From: Thermoflexales bacterium
Lineage (GTDB): Bacteria > Chloroflexota > Anaerolineae > Fen-1058
Reading direction: 5' to 3'
DNA: 35,205 nucleotides
Assembly: GCA_016931085.1 (NCBI GenBank)
Contig: JAFGFO010000457.1
Coordinates: 1-35,205, forward strand
Every line of letters starts with the position of its first letter. Position 1 is the first letter of the stretch. Positions 7,281-15,221 of the stretch are shown piece by piece. Both the position numbers and the translations under genes were made by a program. Under the pieces are notes generated by a model, which was given only the letters and a program-made list of their open reading frames with translations, had not been told where the DNA came from and did no database searches.

Positions 7281-7309
7281 TTGCCTTTTCCGCAAAAACG
7301 CGCTATAAT
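7281..7309 (+). promoter_or_regulatory. Promoter for the S1-protein gene
   Basis: TTGCCT (7281-7286) and TATAAT (7304-7309) are 17 bases apart, a near-consensus housekeeping promoter. The predicted transcript start near 7316 gives a leader of about 25 bases containing GGGAGAAG before the ATG at 7341. Confidence 0.78.
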
Positions 7310-7340
7310 GGCCTCATCTTATTGTTGGGAGAAGAAGTGA

Positions 7341-8735
7341 ATGAACGAGCAGATTCAGACAGCGAGTAACAGCCAGGTTATCCAGGCTCCTGGCGAACCT
7401 AACCCCATGCAGCAATTGCTTGGCGAAGACTTTTCGATCGAGCAGCCTAAGCGAGGGGAGATTCGGACTGGCACAGTGGCGGCGGTGACGTCGCACGAGA
7501 TCCTGATCGACGTCGGATACAAGTCAGAGGGTGTGATTGCCGGCCGTGAACTGGAAGGTATCCCACCCGAAATCCGATCTGAGTTGAAGGTCGGTGACGC
7601 GATCTTGACTTACGTCGTCACTCCTGAGGATCGGAATGGCAATCTCATCTTGTCGTTTTCCCGCGCCCAGGCTGAGCAGGACTGGCGCGATGCCGAGTCC
7701 ATCTATGATCAGCAAGAAACGTTCGAGGGACTGGTGGCCGGTTTCAACAAGGGCGGTTTGATTGTCAAGATGGGCAAGGTGCGTGGCTTCGTCCCCGCCT
7801 CGCAATTGGTTAGCATGCACAGCCGGCAAGAGATGCTGGGAGATGAAGAGGACGAGGTTTTGGAGGAGCTTCAGCCTGGAGAACGCCCCCAGGATCGTTG
7901 GCAGCAGTTGGTCGGTAAAAAGCTGCGACTCAAGGTCATCGAGATCGACCGCGCACGCAACCGCCTGATCCTCTCGGAACGAGCGGCCATGCGCGAGTGG
8001 CGCAAGGTCCAGAAGGAAAAGCTGCTTTCCGAGCTGCACGAGGGCATGCAACTGAAGGGCACAGTCATCAGCCTGGCGGACTTTGGCGCGTTTGTCGATC
8101 TGGGCGGAGCTGACGGCCTGGTGCACTTGTCCGAATTGTCGTGGAAGCGTGTCGCGCACCCGCGCGAGGTACTCCGCGTCGGGCAGGAGGTTGATGTCGA
8201 GGTGCTGAGCGTTGACCGTGACCGCAAGCGTATCGCCTTGAGCCTGAAGCGCACGGAACAGGATCCCTGGGGTGGTGTGGAAAACCATTACAAGATCGGC
8301 CAATTGGTTGAAGGTGTGATTACCAAGTTGGTCAAGTTCGGCGCGTTTGCCCGCATCGTGGGCGATGAGGATATCGAGGGCTTGATTCACGTCTCCGAGC
8401 TGTCCGAAGGCCGCGTCAACCATCCCAAGGAGGTCGTGCACGAGGGCCAGACACTGACATTGCGTATTATCAAGATCGATGCTGGTCGCCGCCGCTTGGG
8501 CCTGAGCCTCAAGCGAGTGGATAGCGCCGAGTATGCTGAAGAAGACTGGCAGCGTGGATTGGCCGACGCGATGCAGGACATAGACGAGTTGGCTGCTGAG
8601 GCCGAAGATGCGGAAGAGGCGGCTTACGAGAGCGTTGAGCAAGTGGCCGAGCTGGCCCAGGAGATCGGCCAAGTGGCTGAAGACGTGGTCGAAATGGCTC
8701 AGCCGCTCGAGCCAGCCGCAGTAGTGAATGAGTAA
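7341..8735 (+). CDS. rpsA: S1 RNA-binding domain protein, ribosomal protein S1-like
   Basis: The 464-residue protein carries four S1 (OB-fold) RNA-binding repeats, at about 38-107, 125-214, 234-303 and 319-391. The last two are the most canonical (GTVISLADFGAFVDLGGADGLVHLSEL-type). It ends in a long acidic tail of about 65 residues. Ribosomal protein S1 helps the 30S subunit engage mRNA; four-domain forms are usual outside Proteobacteria, where six is the norm. Because several ORFs here are leaderless or weakly preceded by ribosome-binding motifs, S1-type help is plausible. It has its own promoter and a GGGAGAAG site. Confidence 0.9.
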   Translation: MNEQIQTASNSQVIQAPGEPNPMQQLLGEDFSIEQPKRGEIRTGTVAAVTSHEILIDVGYKSEGVIAGRELEGIPPEIRSELKVGDAILTYVVTPEDRNGNLILSFSRAQAEQDWRDAESIYDQQETFEGLVAGFNKGGLIVKMGKVRGFVPASQLVSMHSRQEMLGDEEDEVLEELQPGERPQDRWQQLVGKKLRLKVIEIDRARNRLILSERAAMREWRKVQKEKLLSELHEGMQLKGTVISLADFGAFVDLGGADGLVHLSELSWKRVAHPREVLRVGQEVDVEVLSVDRDRKRIALSLKRTEQDPWGGVENHYKIGQLVEGVITKLVKFGAFARIVGDEDIEGLIHVSELSEGRVNHPKEVVHEGQTLTLRIIKIDAGRRRLGLSLKRVDSAEYAEEDWQRGLADAMQDIDELAAEAEDAEEAAYESVEQVAELAQEIGQVAEDVVEMAQPLEPAAVVNE

Positions 8736-8799
8736 ACAATCTGTGCGCGGTCGGGCCCTGACATCCTAAAAAGACTAGCGCCCATTTTGGGCGAAAATG

Positions 8800-8808
8800 T
8801 GGTATACT
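8800..8808 (+). promoter_or_regulatory. Extended -10 promoter upstream of the first clpC
   Basis: TGGTATACT is an extended -10 element (TG plus one base plus TATACT). No good -35 is present, as often with extended -10 promoters. A CGCCCA/TGGGCG hairpin lies just upstream. The expected start near 8815 would place a 10-bp hairpin at the very 5' end of the message. Confidence 0.5.
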
Positions 8809-8809
8809 G

Positions 8810-8847
8810 AAAGGGAGCGTCAACGGTGATGAGGCCGCGCTCCCTTT
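8810..8847 (+). promoter_or_regulatory. Leader hairpin before clpC (or terminator of the S1 gene)
   Basis: AAAGGGAGCG (8810-8819) pairs exactly with CGCTCCCTTT (8838-8847) around an 18-base loop, followed by CTTATTT. It could end transcription from the S1 gene or be a 5' structure of the clpC message. Confidence 0.5.
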
Positions 8848-8927
8848 CTTATTTGCCTTGCTCCGCTGAGACGGTGGGCTCGGCAAGAACGCTAGAATGA
8901 GTGACGATATGCGAATAGGAGGTTAGA

Positions 8928-11444
8928 GTGTCTGACCGAAGTCGCTTTACCAGACGTGCTCAACGTGTGCTGGTGCTGGCTCAAGAAGTAGCCGAACAAT
9001 TTAGCCACAGTTATGTGGGCACCGAGCACTTGTTGATTGGATTGCTGAGAGAAGAGGGCGGCATTGCCAGCCAGGTATTGATCAAGTTGGGCGTGCGGCT
9101 CGAGCGTGTCGAGTCGATGGTCCAGCAAATCAAGGCCCCCGGGCGACGTATGCCCTTTAGCAAGCTTGAATTGACCCCTCGCACGCGGCGTGTGGTTGAG
9201 ATGGCTGTCGAGGAGGCGCGCCGCCTGAGCCACCATTACATCGGCACCGAGCACTTGTTGCTGGGATTGCTGCGCCAGGGTGAGGGTGTGGCCGTGGATA
9301 TCTTGCGCCAGTTGGGCGTTTCGCTGGAGCACATCCGCCGTGACACACAAAAAGCCATCAATGAGGAGCAGATGGTGCCGGCTGGAGCGGGCCAAGAGCC
9401 ACAGGCTGGCGCTGCTCCACGACGCAGCCGCAGCAAAACACCCCTGGTCGACACGCTGGCAATTGACCTGACGGCCCGCGCTGAAGAAGGCAAGCTGGAC
9501 CCCGTGATCGGCCGGAAAACTGAAATCGAGCGCGTGATCCAAACTCTGTCCCGGCGCACCAAGAACAACCCGGCCTTGATCGGCGAGCCGGGGGTGGGCA
9601 AGACGGCGATTGTGGAAGGCCTGGCCCAGCAAATTGTCTGCGGTGACGTGCCCGAGCCGCTGCTCAACAAGCGCCTGCTTCAACTGGATGTGGGCAGCCT
9701 GGTGGCTGGCACGATGTATCGCGGCCAATTCGAGGAACGCCTCAAGCGCGTGATCGAAGAGCTGAGGAACTCGGACAACATCTTGTTCATTGACGAGGTG
9801 CACATGCTGGTGGGCGCGGGCGCTGCCGGCAGCGCGGTGGATGCGGCGAATATCCTCAAGCCAGCCTTGTCGCGCGGCGAGTTGCAATGCATCGGCGCGA
9901 CAACGCTTGAAGAGTATCGCAAGCATATCGAGAGCGACGCGGCGCTCGAACGTCGCTTTCAGCCGGTCTTGGTGGATGAACCGAGCGTCGAGGAAACGAT
10001 CGAGATCCTCAGAGGTATCCGCAGTCGTTACGAAGAGCATCACAGCCTCAAGATCACGGACGAGGCCCTTGAGGCGTCGGCTCGCCTGGCGGCGCGTTAT
10101 GTGCCCGATCGCTTTTTGCCGGATAAGGCGATTGACCTGGTCGACGAGTCGTCGGCCAGGGTGCGTATGTACAAATCGCCGCGTCGCATCAACCTCAAGC
10201 AGACGATGGAGGCCCTCAAGCTCGTCCAGCAAGAGCGCCAGGAGGCGGTGGCCCACGATCGCATGCAGGACATCCCATCCCTGCGCCAGCGCGAGACAGA
10301 ACTAGAGACTCGCTTGGAAGAACTTCGCGTGGCCCAGCAGGGCGAGCCAGAAAATCTGCGGGTGATCCCGGACGACATCGCTGAGGTGGTCTCGATGTTG
10401 ACCGGCATACCCGTCATGCGCATCGCCGGCGAAGAGTCCGAGCGCTTGCTTCATATGGAAGAAGGCATGCACAAGCGGATCGTCGGCCAGGACGAGGCCA
10501 TCACGACGATTTCCAAGGCCGTGCGCCGCAGCCGCTCTGGTCTCAAAGACCCCAAGCGCCCGATTGGCTCGTTTGTGTTCCTGGGGCCGACCGGTGTGGG
10601 CAAGACCGAGCTGTGCAAGGCCTTGGCCGAGTTTTTGTTCGGCAGCGAAGAAGCGATCATCCAATTGGATATGTCTGAATTCATGGAGCGGCATTCGACG
10701 GCTCGTCTGGTAGGCGCCCCGCCGGGCTACATTGGCTACGATGACGCCGGCCAATTGACCGAAACGCTCCGCCGTCGCCCTTACTCGGTGGTGGTCTTTG
10801 ACGAGATCGAAAAAGCCCATCCAGACGTGTTCAATATGCTGCTCCAGATCATGGAGGAGGGGCACCTGGCGGATGCGCGCGGCCGCAAGGTGGACTTTCG
10901 CAACGCCATCATCGTCATGACCTCGAATATCGGCGCGGATATGATCAAGCGCAACACCGCCCTGGGCTTTGCCGTCCAGCACGACGAGGCCAAGAACGCC
11001 CGGGAAGCGTACGAGAAGATGAAGGAAAAGCTGTTAGCTGAACTCAAGCGGACCTTCCGTCCCGAATTCCTCAATCGCCTGGATGGCGTGATTGTCTTCA
11101 CGTCGCTTTCGAAGGACGAGATCAAGCATATTGTCGATCTCGAGTTGGAGAAAGTGAACGTGCGTCTCGTCGATCAGGGGGTCAAGCTGCAGGTGACCGA
11201 AGCCGCCAAGGGCTTTTTGGCTGACAAGGGCTACGATCCCGAGTTTGGCGCGCGCCCTCTGCGGAGGGTGGTACAGAACCAGGTCGAAGACGTGATGTCA
11301 GATGGCTTGCTGTCTGGCCGCTTCCGCACCGGAGACGTGGTGGTGATCGATTTATTGGAAGGCAACCTGGATTTCCAGGCTCGCCGGCCCGATCTGCCGC
11401 AGCCCGGCTTGGCCTTGGAGCTACCACTGGCCATGCCGGCGTGA
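8928..11444 (+). CDS. clpC: ATP-dependent unfoldase ClpC (first copy)
   Basis: The 838-residue Hsp100 protein unfolds substrates for the ClpP protease. Order: two Clp-N repeats (about 1-145, each with GTEHLLxGLL), AAA1 with Walker A GEPGVGKT (219-226) and Walker B ILFIDE (285-290), a middle coiled segment (about 430-470) with only a degenerate UVR-like motif, and AAA2 with Walker A GPTGVGKT (553-560) and [11 protein letters not shown]. An LGF tripeptide (679-681) in AAA2 matches the ClpP-docking loop. The GTG start is preceded by AGGAGG. Adaptor or McsB/CtsR partners are not nearby. Its paralogue lies 3.8 kb downstream. Confidence 0.95.
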   Translation: MSDRSRFTRRAQRVLVLAQEVAEQFSHSYVGTEHLLIGLLREEGGIASQVLIKLGVRLERVESMVQQIKAPGRRMPFSKLELTPRTRRVVEMAVEEARRLSHHYIGTEHLLLGLLRQGEGVAVDILRQLGVSLEHIRRDTQKAINEEQMVPAGAGQEPQAGAAPRRSRSKTPLVDTLAIDLTARAEEGKLDPVIGRKTEIERVIQTLSRRTKNNPALIGEPGVGKTAIVEGLAQQIVCGDVPEPLLNKRLLQLDVGSLVAGTMYRGQFEERLKRVIEELRNSDNILFIDEVHMLVGAGAAGSAVDAANILKPALSRGELQCIGATTLEEYRKHIESDAALERRFQPVLVDEPSVEETIEILRGIRSRYEEHHSLKITDEALEASARLAARYVPDRFLPDKAIDLVDESSARVRMYKSPRRINLKQTMEALKLVQQERQEAVAHDRMQDIPSLRQRETELETRLEELRVAQQGEPENLRVIPDDIAEVVSMLTGIPVMRIAGEESERLLHMEEGMHKRIVGQDEAITTISKAVRRSRSGLKDPKRPIGSFVFLGPTGVGKTELCKALAEFLFGSEEAIIQLDMSEFMERHSTARLVGAPPGYIGYDDAGQLTETLRRRPYSVVVFDEIEKAHPDVFNMLLQIMEEGHLADARGRKVDFRNAIIVMTSNIGADMIKRNTALGFAVQHDEAKNAREAYEKMKEKLLAELKRTFRPEFLNRLDGVIVFTSLSKDEIKHIVDLELEKVNVRLVDQGVKLQVTEAAKGFLADKGYDPEFGARPLRRVVQNQVEDVMSDGLLSGRFRTGDVVVIDLLEGNLDFQARRPDLPQPGLALELPLAMPA

Positions 11445-11448
11445 ATTG

Positions 11449-11488
11449 CCCCCTCGCCCCAGAGGGGAGAGGGCTAGGGTGAGGGGGG
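11449..11488. repeat. GC-rich interspersed repeat
   Basis: A C-rich arm and a G-rich arm (GGGCTAGGGTGAGGGG) form a hairpin directly after the clpC stop. This resembles the widespread CCCTCACCCTAACCC-type interspersed sequences seen in many environmental genomes. It could aid termination. Confidence 0.55.
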
Positions 11489-11533
11489 ATCGCGCCATCG
11501 CAATATTGCCATTCTTCAAAATAGGAGAAACAC

Positions 11534-12586
11534 ATGGATATCGGTCCTGGCTTTACTTTGCTAGGTTGGGCCTTGCTGCTCGGCCTGGTCGTTTACGTGG
11601 CCAACGTGCTGGCCCAACGCGCACAGCGGCGCGACGCCAGGGTCAGCCTGGTGCTGGTGGCCGCGTTGTTGGTCGGTGGGCTAGTCGCCAGCACCCTGGG
11701 TGCCGGCCTGGTTTTTGTCAATCCAGAAGAGCGCGGGGTGGTGCTTAGTATGCTATCGCCGAGTGGCTATCGCTCGCAGGCACTCCAGCCTGGCCTGAAC
11801 TGGATCGTGCCCTATTTTGAAAAGTTGACGCGGCGCTATTCCATCTCGCGTCAGACCTACACGATGTCGATCGTTCCCCAGGCGGGGCAAGCCCAGGGCG
11901 ACGATTCGATCCTGGCTCGCACGATAGATGGGCAAGAGGTGACGGTCGACGCATCTGTGATTTTTACCATCGACCCGGCCAAGGTGTTGGACGTTCACAT
12001 CCGCTGGCAAGATCGCTACATCGATGGCCTGGTGCGGCCACTGGCACGTGGCGTGATCCGTGACGCGGTGGCCATGTACAAGGTCGAGGAGGTGGTCAGC
12101 ACCGAGCGGCTCAAAATGACCGACGGCATTTTTGAAGAGATGAGCCGGCGGATGGGCAATGAAGGCTTTGTCGTCGTTGACTTTATCTTGCGCAACATCA
12201 CCTTCTCCGACGAGTATGCCGCCTCGGTCGAGCGCAAGCAGATCGCCCAGCAGGAAGCCGAGCAGGCCAAGTACCTGGTGCAAAAGCAGGAGCAAGAGGC
12301 CGCGCGGATGCGTGTGGAGGCTGAAGGTGTGCGCGACGCGGCCATCACCCGCGCCGAGGGCGAGGCTCGGGCGCAGGTGGTCCGCGCCGAGGCGGATGCC
12401 GAGGCGCTGCGCCTGATCAGCCAGGCGTTGGAGGAGAACCCTGATTTGTTGACCTATCGCTATATTGAAAAACTGGCGCCCAACGTGGGCGTGATGATCC
12501 TGCCGGCCGGCGGCTCGAGCGGCACGCCGTTTATCATCGACCTCAAGCAAATGTTGCCTGAGTCAATTTCTCCGACGGCGCCTTGA
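11534..12586 (+). CDS. SPFH/band-7 (prohibitin/stomatin-like) membrane protein
   Basis: The 350-residue protein has two N-terminal membrane segments (about 8-26 and 39-61) followed by an SPFH domain (about 62-230; VNPEERGVVL, QPGLNWIVPYFEKL) and a long alanine/glutamate-rich coiled coil (about 235-300, EAEQAKYLVQKQEQEAAR). Such proteins form oligomeric rings or cages and organise membrane microdomains or regulate membrane proteases such as FtsH. TAGGAGAAAC upstream of the ATG is a good ribosome-binding site. Position between ClpC and an HtrA protease suggests a part in protein quality control, but that is inference from neighbours. Confidence 0.88.
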   Translation: MDIGPGFTLLGWALLLGLVVYVANVLAQRAQRRDARVSLVLVAALLVGGLVASTLGAGLVFVNPEERGVVLSMLSPSGYRSQALQPGLNWIVPYFEKLTRRYSISRQTYTMSIVPQAGQAQGDDSILARTIDGQEVTVDASVIFTIDPAKVLDVHIRWQDRYIDGLVRPLARGVIRDAVAMYKVEEVVSTERLKMTDGIFEEMSRRMGNEGFVVVDFILRNITFSDEYAASVERKQIAQQEAEQAKYLVQKQEQEAARMRVEAEGVRDAAITRAEGEARAQVVRAEADAEALRLISQALEENPDLLTYRYIEKLAPNVGVMILPAGGSSGTPFIIDLKQMLPESISPTAP

Positions 12587-12683
12587 TATAGTTTTTGTGA
12601 ACATACGTTCTATGCCAGGGACAAAATTTTTCATCACGAATGTCAACAATTGGACGATAGCCCCCTTCAGGGCTCCGAAGCGG

Positions 12684-12750
12684 ATGACACGAATGTGGTT
12701 CGTGAAAACTTGTCCTGAGCAAAGTCGAAGGATTCGTATATTCGTGTGCA
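12684..12750. repeat. Compound interspersed repeat between band-7 and HtrA genes
   Basis: GACACGAAT and the roughly complementary ATTCGTGTGC form outer arms around CTTGTCCTGAGCAAAGTCGA, a motif that recurs in many Chloroflexota intergenic regions in my recollection. The 206-base gap 12587-12792 holds no gene. Confidence 0.5.
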
Positions 12751-12792
12751 AGGCGTCGTGATCTATTTTTGGGGTAGGGGGGGAGGAATAAC

Positions 12793-13950
12793 GTGAAGCG
12801 GATTGGGTTGTTGGTCGTGATATGTGCGATGGCGAGCCTGGCGTGCAGCATGGGCAGATCCGTGACCCCGGCCAAGCAAGCTACGAGCACGCCTGCGCCC
12901 GTGGTACCCAAGACGGCGACCGCTGTGCCGTTGGCGGGCGCCGACGAAGAGGAGTCGCTGCTCGTTGCTCTCTATGAGCGAGCTAACCCAGCTGTGGTGA
13001 ACATTGACGTGGCGGATGCCACACAGACTGGGCTGACTGACCTGGGATCGGGATCGGGCTTTGTGCTTGACACACAGGGGCACATCGTGACGAACAATCA
13101 CGTCGTGGCCGATGCGGACGACATTCGCGTCACGTTCTGGGATGGCCGGGTGGCCAAGGCCAGCTTGGTGGGGAGCGATCCCTACAGCGATCTGGCGGTG
13201 ATCAAGGTGGACGCACCGGCCGGTTGGCTATCGCCGCTGGCGTTGGGCGACAGCTCTGCGCTGCGTGTTGGCCAGCGTGTGGTGGCCATTGGCAATCCCT
13301 TTGGCTTGAAAGGCAGCATGACGGTTGGCATCGTGAGCGCGTTGGGCCGCTCGCTGCCGGCTACTTCTACCAGCGAAGCCGGGCGCTTTCAGAACCCGGA
13401 CATTATCCAAACCGACGCGGCGATCAACCCCGGCAACTCGGGCGGGCCTCTCCTCAACATGCAGGGTGAGGTGGTGGGCATCAACAGCGCCATCCGCACC
13501 GAAGGACTCATGGCTTCCAATTCGGGTGTCGGCTTTGCCGTATCGTCAAACACCGTCAAGCGCGTGGCGCCCCAATTGATCCAAAAAGGCACCGCGTCTT
13601 ATCCGTACATGGGAATCTCGGTGGACAGAAACTTTAGCCTGGCCGAGCTGGCCGCCGAAGTGGACATGCCCGTGGAGCTCGGCGTGCTCGTCGACAGCGT
13701 GCTGCCGGGCGAAGCGGCTGACCGCGCCGGCCTGCGCGGCAGCACGCGTGAGGTGACCGTGCGCGGTGTGCCGGTGAGAATCGGCGGCGATATCATCATC
13801 GCTATTGACGATGTGCCGCTGCGCGACTTTGACGAAATGATCATCTATTTGACCAGCAAGACCGAAGTAGGCCAGAAGGTGACCCTGACGGTCATGCGGG
13901 GAAACACGGAAACGAAAATCACGCTTGAACTAGGTGCAAGACCTCAATAG
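12793..13950 (+). CDS. HtrA/DegP-like serine protease, lipoprotein, one PDZ domain
   Basis: This 385-residue protease has a complete trypsin-type triad: His103 (TNNHVVADAD), Asp133 (DPYSDLAVIKV) and Ser216 (NPGNSGGPL). A single PDZ domain follows (about 275-385). The N-terminus is a lipoprotein signal ending SLAC (Cys18), then a Thr/Pro-rich spacer, so it should be anchored on the outer face of the membrane. HtrA enzymes degrade or refold damaged envelope proteins. The GTG start is preceded by GGGAGGAATAA. A tight hairpin at 13955-13975 directly follows the stop. Confidence 0.93.
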   Translation: MKRIGLLVVICAMASLACSMGRSVTPAKQATSTPAPVVPKTATAVPLAGADEEESLLVALYERANPAVVNIDVADATQTGLTDLGSGSGFVLDTQGHIVTNNHVVADADDIRVTFWDGRVAKASLVGSDPYSDLAVIKVDAPAGWLSPLALGDSSALRVGQRVVAIGNPFGLKGSMTVGIVSALGRSLPATSTSEAGRFQNPDIIQTDAAINPGNSGGPLLNMQGEVVGINSAIRTEGLMASNSGVGFAVSSNTVKRVAPQLIQKGTASYPYMGISVDRNFSLAELAAEVDMPVELGVLVDSVLPGEAADRAGLRGSTREVTVRGVPVRIGGDIIIAIDDVPLRDFDEMIIYLTSKTEVGQKVTLTVMRGNTETKITLELGARPQ

Positions 13951-13954
13951 TAGA

Positions 13955-13975
13955 ATTTAGGCTGAAAACCTAAAT
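13955..13975 (+). terminator. Hairpin after the htrA-like gene
   Basis: ATTTAGG (13955-13961) and CCTAAAT (13969-13975) form a 7-bp stem with a 7-base loop five bases after the stop codon. There is no clear T tract, so termination strength is uncertain. Confidence 0.5.
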
Positions 13976-14034
13976 CCTTAAGAGAAACCGGGCTATCGGA
14001 ATAGCCTCCCGGTTTCTCCATAATTCTTAAGGAG
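13976..14034. repeat. Large imperfect palindrome before the baeRF gene
   Basis: GAGAAACCGGG (13982-13992) and CCCGGTTTCTC (14008-14018) form an 11-bp stem, extended inward by CTA/TAG. TCCTTAA and TTAAGGA lie outside, with an 8-base bulge on the right arm. The right end supplies the AAGGAG ribosome-binding site of the next gene, so the fold could hide it. Confidence 0.6.
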
Positions 14035-14039
14035 AAACA

Positions 14040-15155
14040 ATGTTTAACCGACAGGAATTGCAAGAATTGGCTGCTTACTCCAGTAGTAACGGCGCGATCC
14101 TCAGTGTTTACTTGAATGTCGATCCGACTCGGCACACGCGGGATGAATACAAGCTGGCGCTGCGCGGGCTGCTGCGCAAAGCGGCTGGCCTGGGGGCCGC
14201 AGAGGAAGACATTGCCGCCGTAGAACGATTTTTTGAGCTAGAATATGATTGGAGCGGGCGCGGTGTGGTCGTGTTTTCGTGTGCGGCAGATGATTTCTGG
14301 AAAGACTACTCGTTGTCGGTGCCTCTGGAAAATCACGTTTTTGTGTGGAGCAAGCCTTATATCACGCCGCTGGCGGAGGCGTGGGACACCTACGGGCGGT
14401 GTGTGCTGGGCCTGGTCGACCGGCAGGGCGCCAAGTTGATGCTGTACCAGTTGGGTGAGCTGGTCAAGGCAGAGGGTGTCATGGGAGAGGAGGTGCGTCA
14501 TATCAAGGCCGGAGGCGGCTCGTCGGCCGCCGGGCGGCGCGGCGGCACGGCTACGCGCTCGTCTAAACGTGAGGGTGAAGCGACCGTGCGTAACCTCAAG
14601 GAGGCCGCCGAGTTGATGGTGGCGTTTTGCGAGACCCACCAGCCGCGCAATGTGCTGCTGGCCGGCGAGCGTGAGACCCTCAAGCAGTTCAGGACCCGCC
14701 TGCCGCGCGTGTGGGCGGATCGCGTGATCGGCACTTTTGCCGCCGATATGACCACGGCTGAAATCGACTTGCGTGACAAGGTGTTTACCATCCTGGAAAA
14801 AGTCGAACGAGAGCACGAGGTGGCCTTGACGGACGCGATCATCACGGCGGCCGGCAAAGGCCGGGGAGGCGTCATTACCCTGGATCAGACGCTTAGCGCT
14901 GCTCACGGTGGCCAGATCCAAACTCTGGTGGTCGCCGAAGACTATCACGCGGAAGGCTTTCAATGTCAGGGCTGTAGCTATGTGACGGCCCAAGACTTGG
15001 GGACCTGCCCGTTTTGCGGTGGCCAGATGATCAGTATCCCCGATGCAGTCGAGGCGATTATTGGGCAGGTCCTGGAGATGGGGGGCCATGTCGAGGTGGT
15101 GGAGGGCCACGCGGAATTGAACGCGGCTGGCATTGGGGCTTTGTTGAGATATTGA
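14040..15155 (+). CDS. Bacterial eRF1-like (baeRF) protein with C-terminal zinc ribbon
   Basis: The 371-residue protein matches the baeRF group, bacterial relatives of archaeo-eukaryotic release factor 1. The N-terminus SVYLNVDP, the middle CVLGLVDRQGAKLML, and the domain-3-like stretch (EAAELMVAFCETHQPRNVLLAGERE, then TLDQTLSAAHGGQIQTLVVAED) are characteristic. It ends with a zinc ribbon, CQGC and CPFC. The loop expected to hold the catalytic GGQ is Gly/Ser/Arg-rich (GGGSSAAGRRGG) with no GGQ. Such proteins are proposed to release stalled peptides or act in ribosome rescue, by analogy with eRF1, Pelota and Vms1; the exact activity is unknown. AAGGAG precedes the ATG. The neighbours are two ClpC genes. 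Confidence 0.8.
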   Translation: MFNRQELQELAAYSSSNGAILSVYLNVDPTRHTRDEYKLALRGLLRKAAGLGAAEEDIAAVERFFELEYDWSGRGVVVFSCAADDFWKDYSLSVPLENHVFVWSKPYITPLAEAWDTYGRCVLGLVDRQGAKLMLYQLGELVKAEGVMGEEVRHIKAGGGSSAAGRRGGTATRSSKREGEATVRNLKEAAELMVAFCETHQPRNVLLAGERETLKQFRTRLPRVWADRVIGTFAADMTTAEIDLRDKVFTILEKVEREHEVALTDAIITAAGKGRGGVITLDQTLSAAHGGQIQTLVVAEDYHAEGFQCQGCSYVTAQDLGTCPFCGGQMISIPDAVEAIIGQVLEMGGHVEVVEGHAELNAAGIGALLRY

Positions 15156-15160
15156 TGTGT

Positions 15161-15207
15161 CATACGCTATACGGAATACGTATTGCGTATTCCGTATTCC
15201 GTATGTG
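15161..15207. repeat. Palindromic TACGxAATACG repeat
   Basis: ACGGAATACG and CGTATTCCGT pair around a short loop, with CATACG/CGTATG outside. It fills the gap between the baeRF gene and the second clpC. No clear promoter is visible. Confidence 0.55.
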
Positions 15208-15221
15208 AGGTAGAGTGATCC

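Noticed and set aside
7524..8672. 382-codon frame antisense to the S1 gene
   Set aside because: Shadow of the conserved S1 repeats, with no ribosome-binding site or domain.
8892..10256. Long open frame (454 codons) antisense to the first clpC
   Set aside because: It mirrors the codon pattern of a strongly conserved sense gene and has no recognisable domain; a shadow frame of GC-rich DNA.
14490..14580. GGQ-type catalytic motif in the baeRF protein
   Set aside because: I looked for Gly-Gly-Gln or GSxxQ and found only Gly/Ser/Arg-rich sequence.
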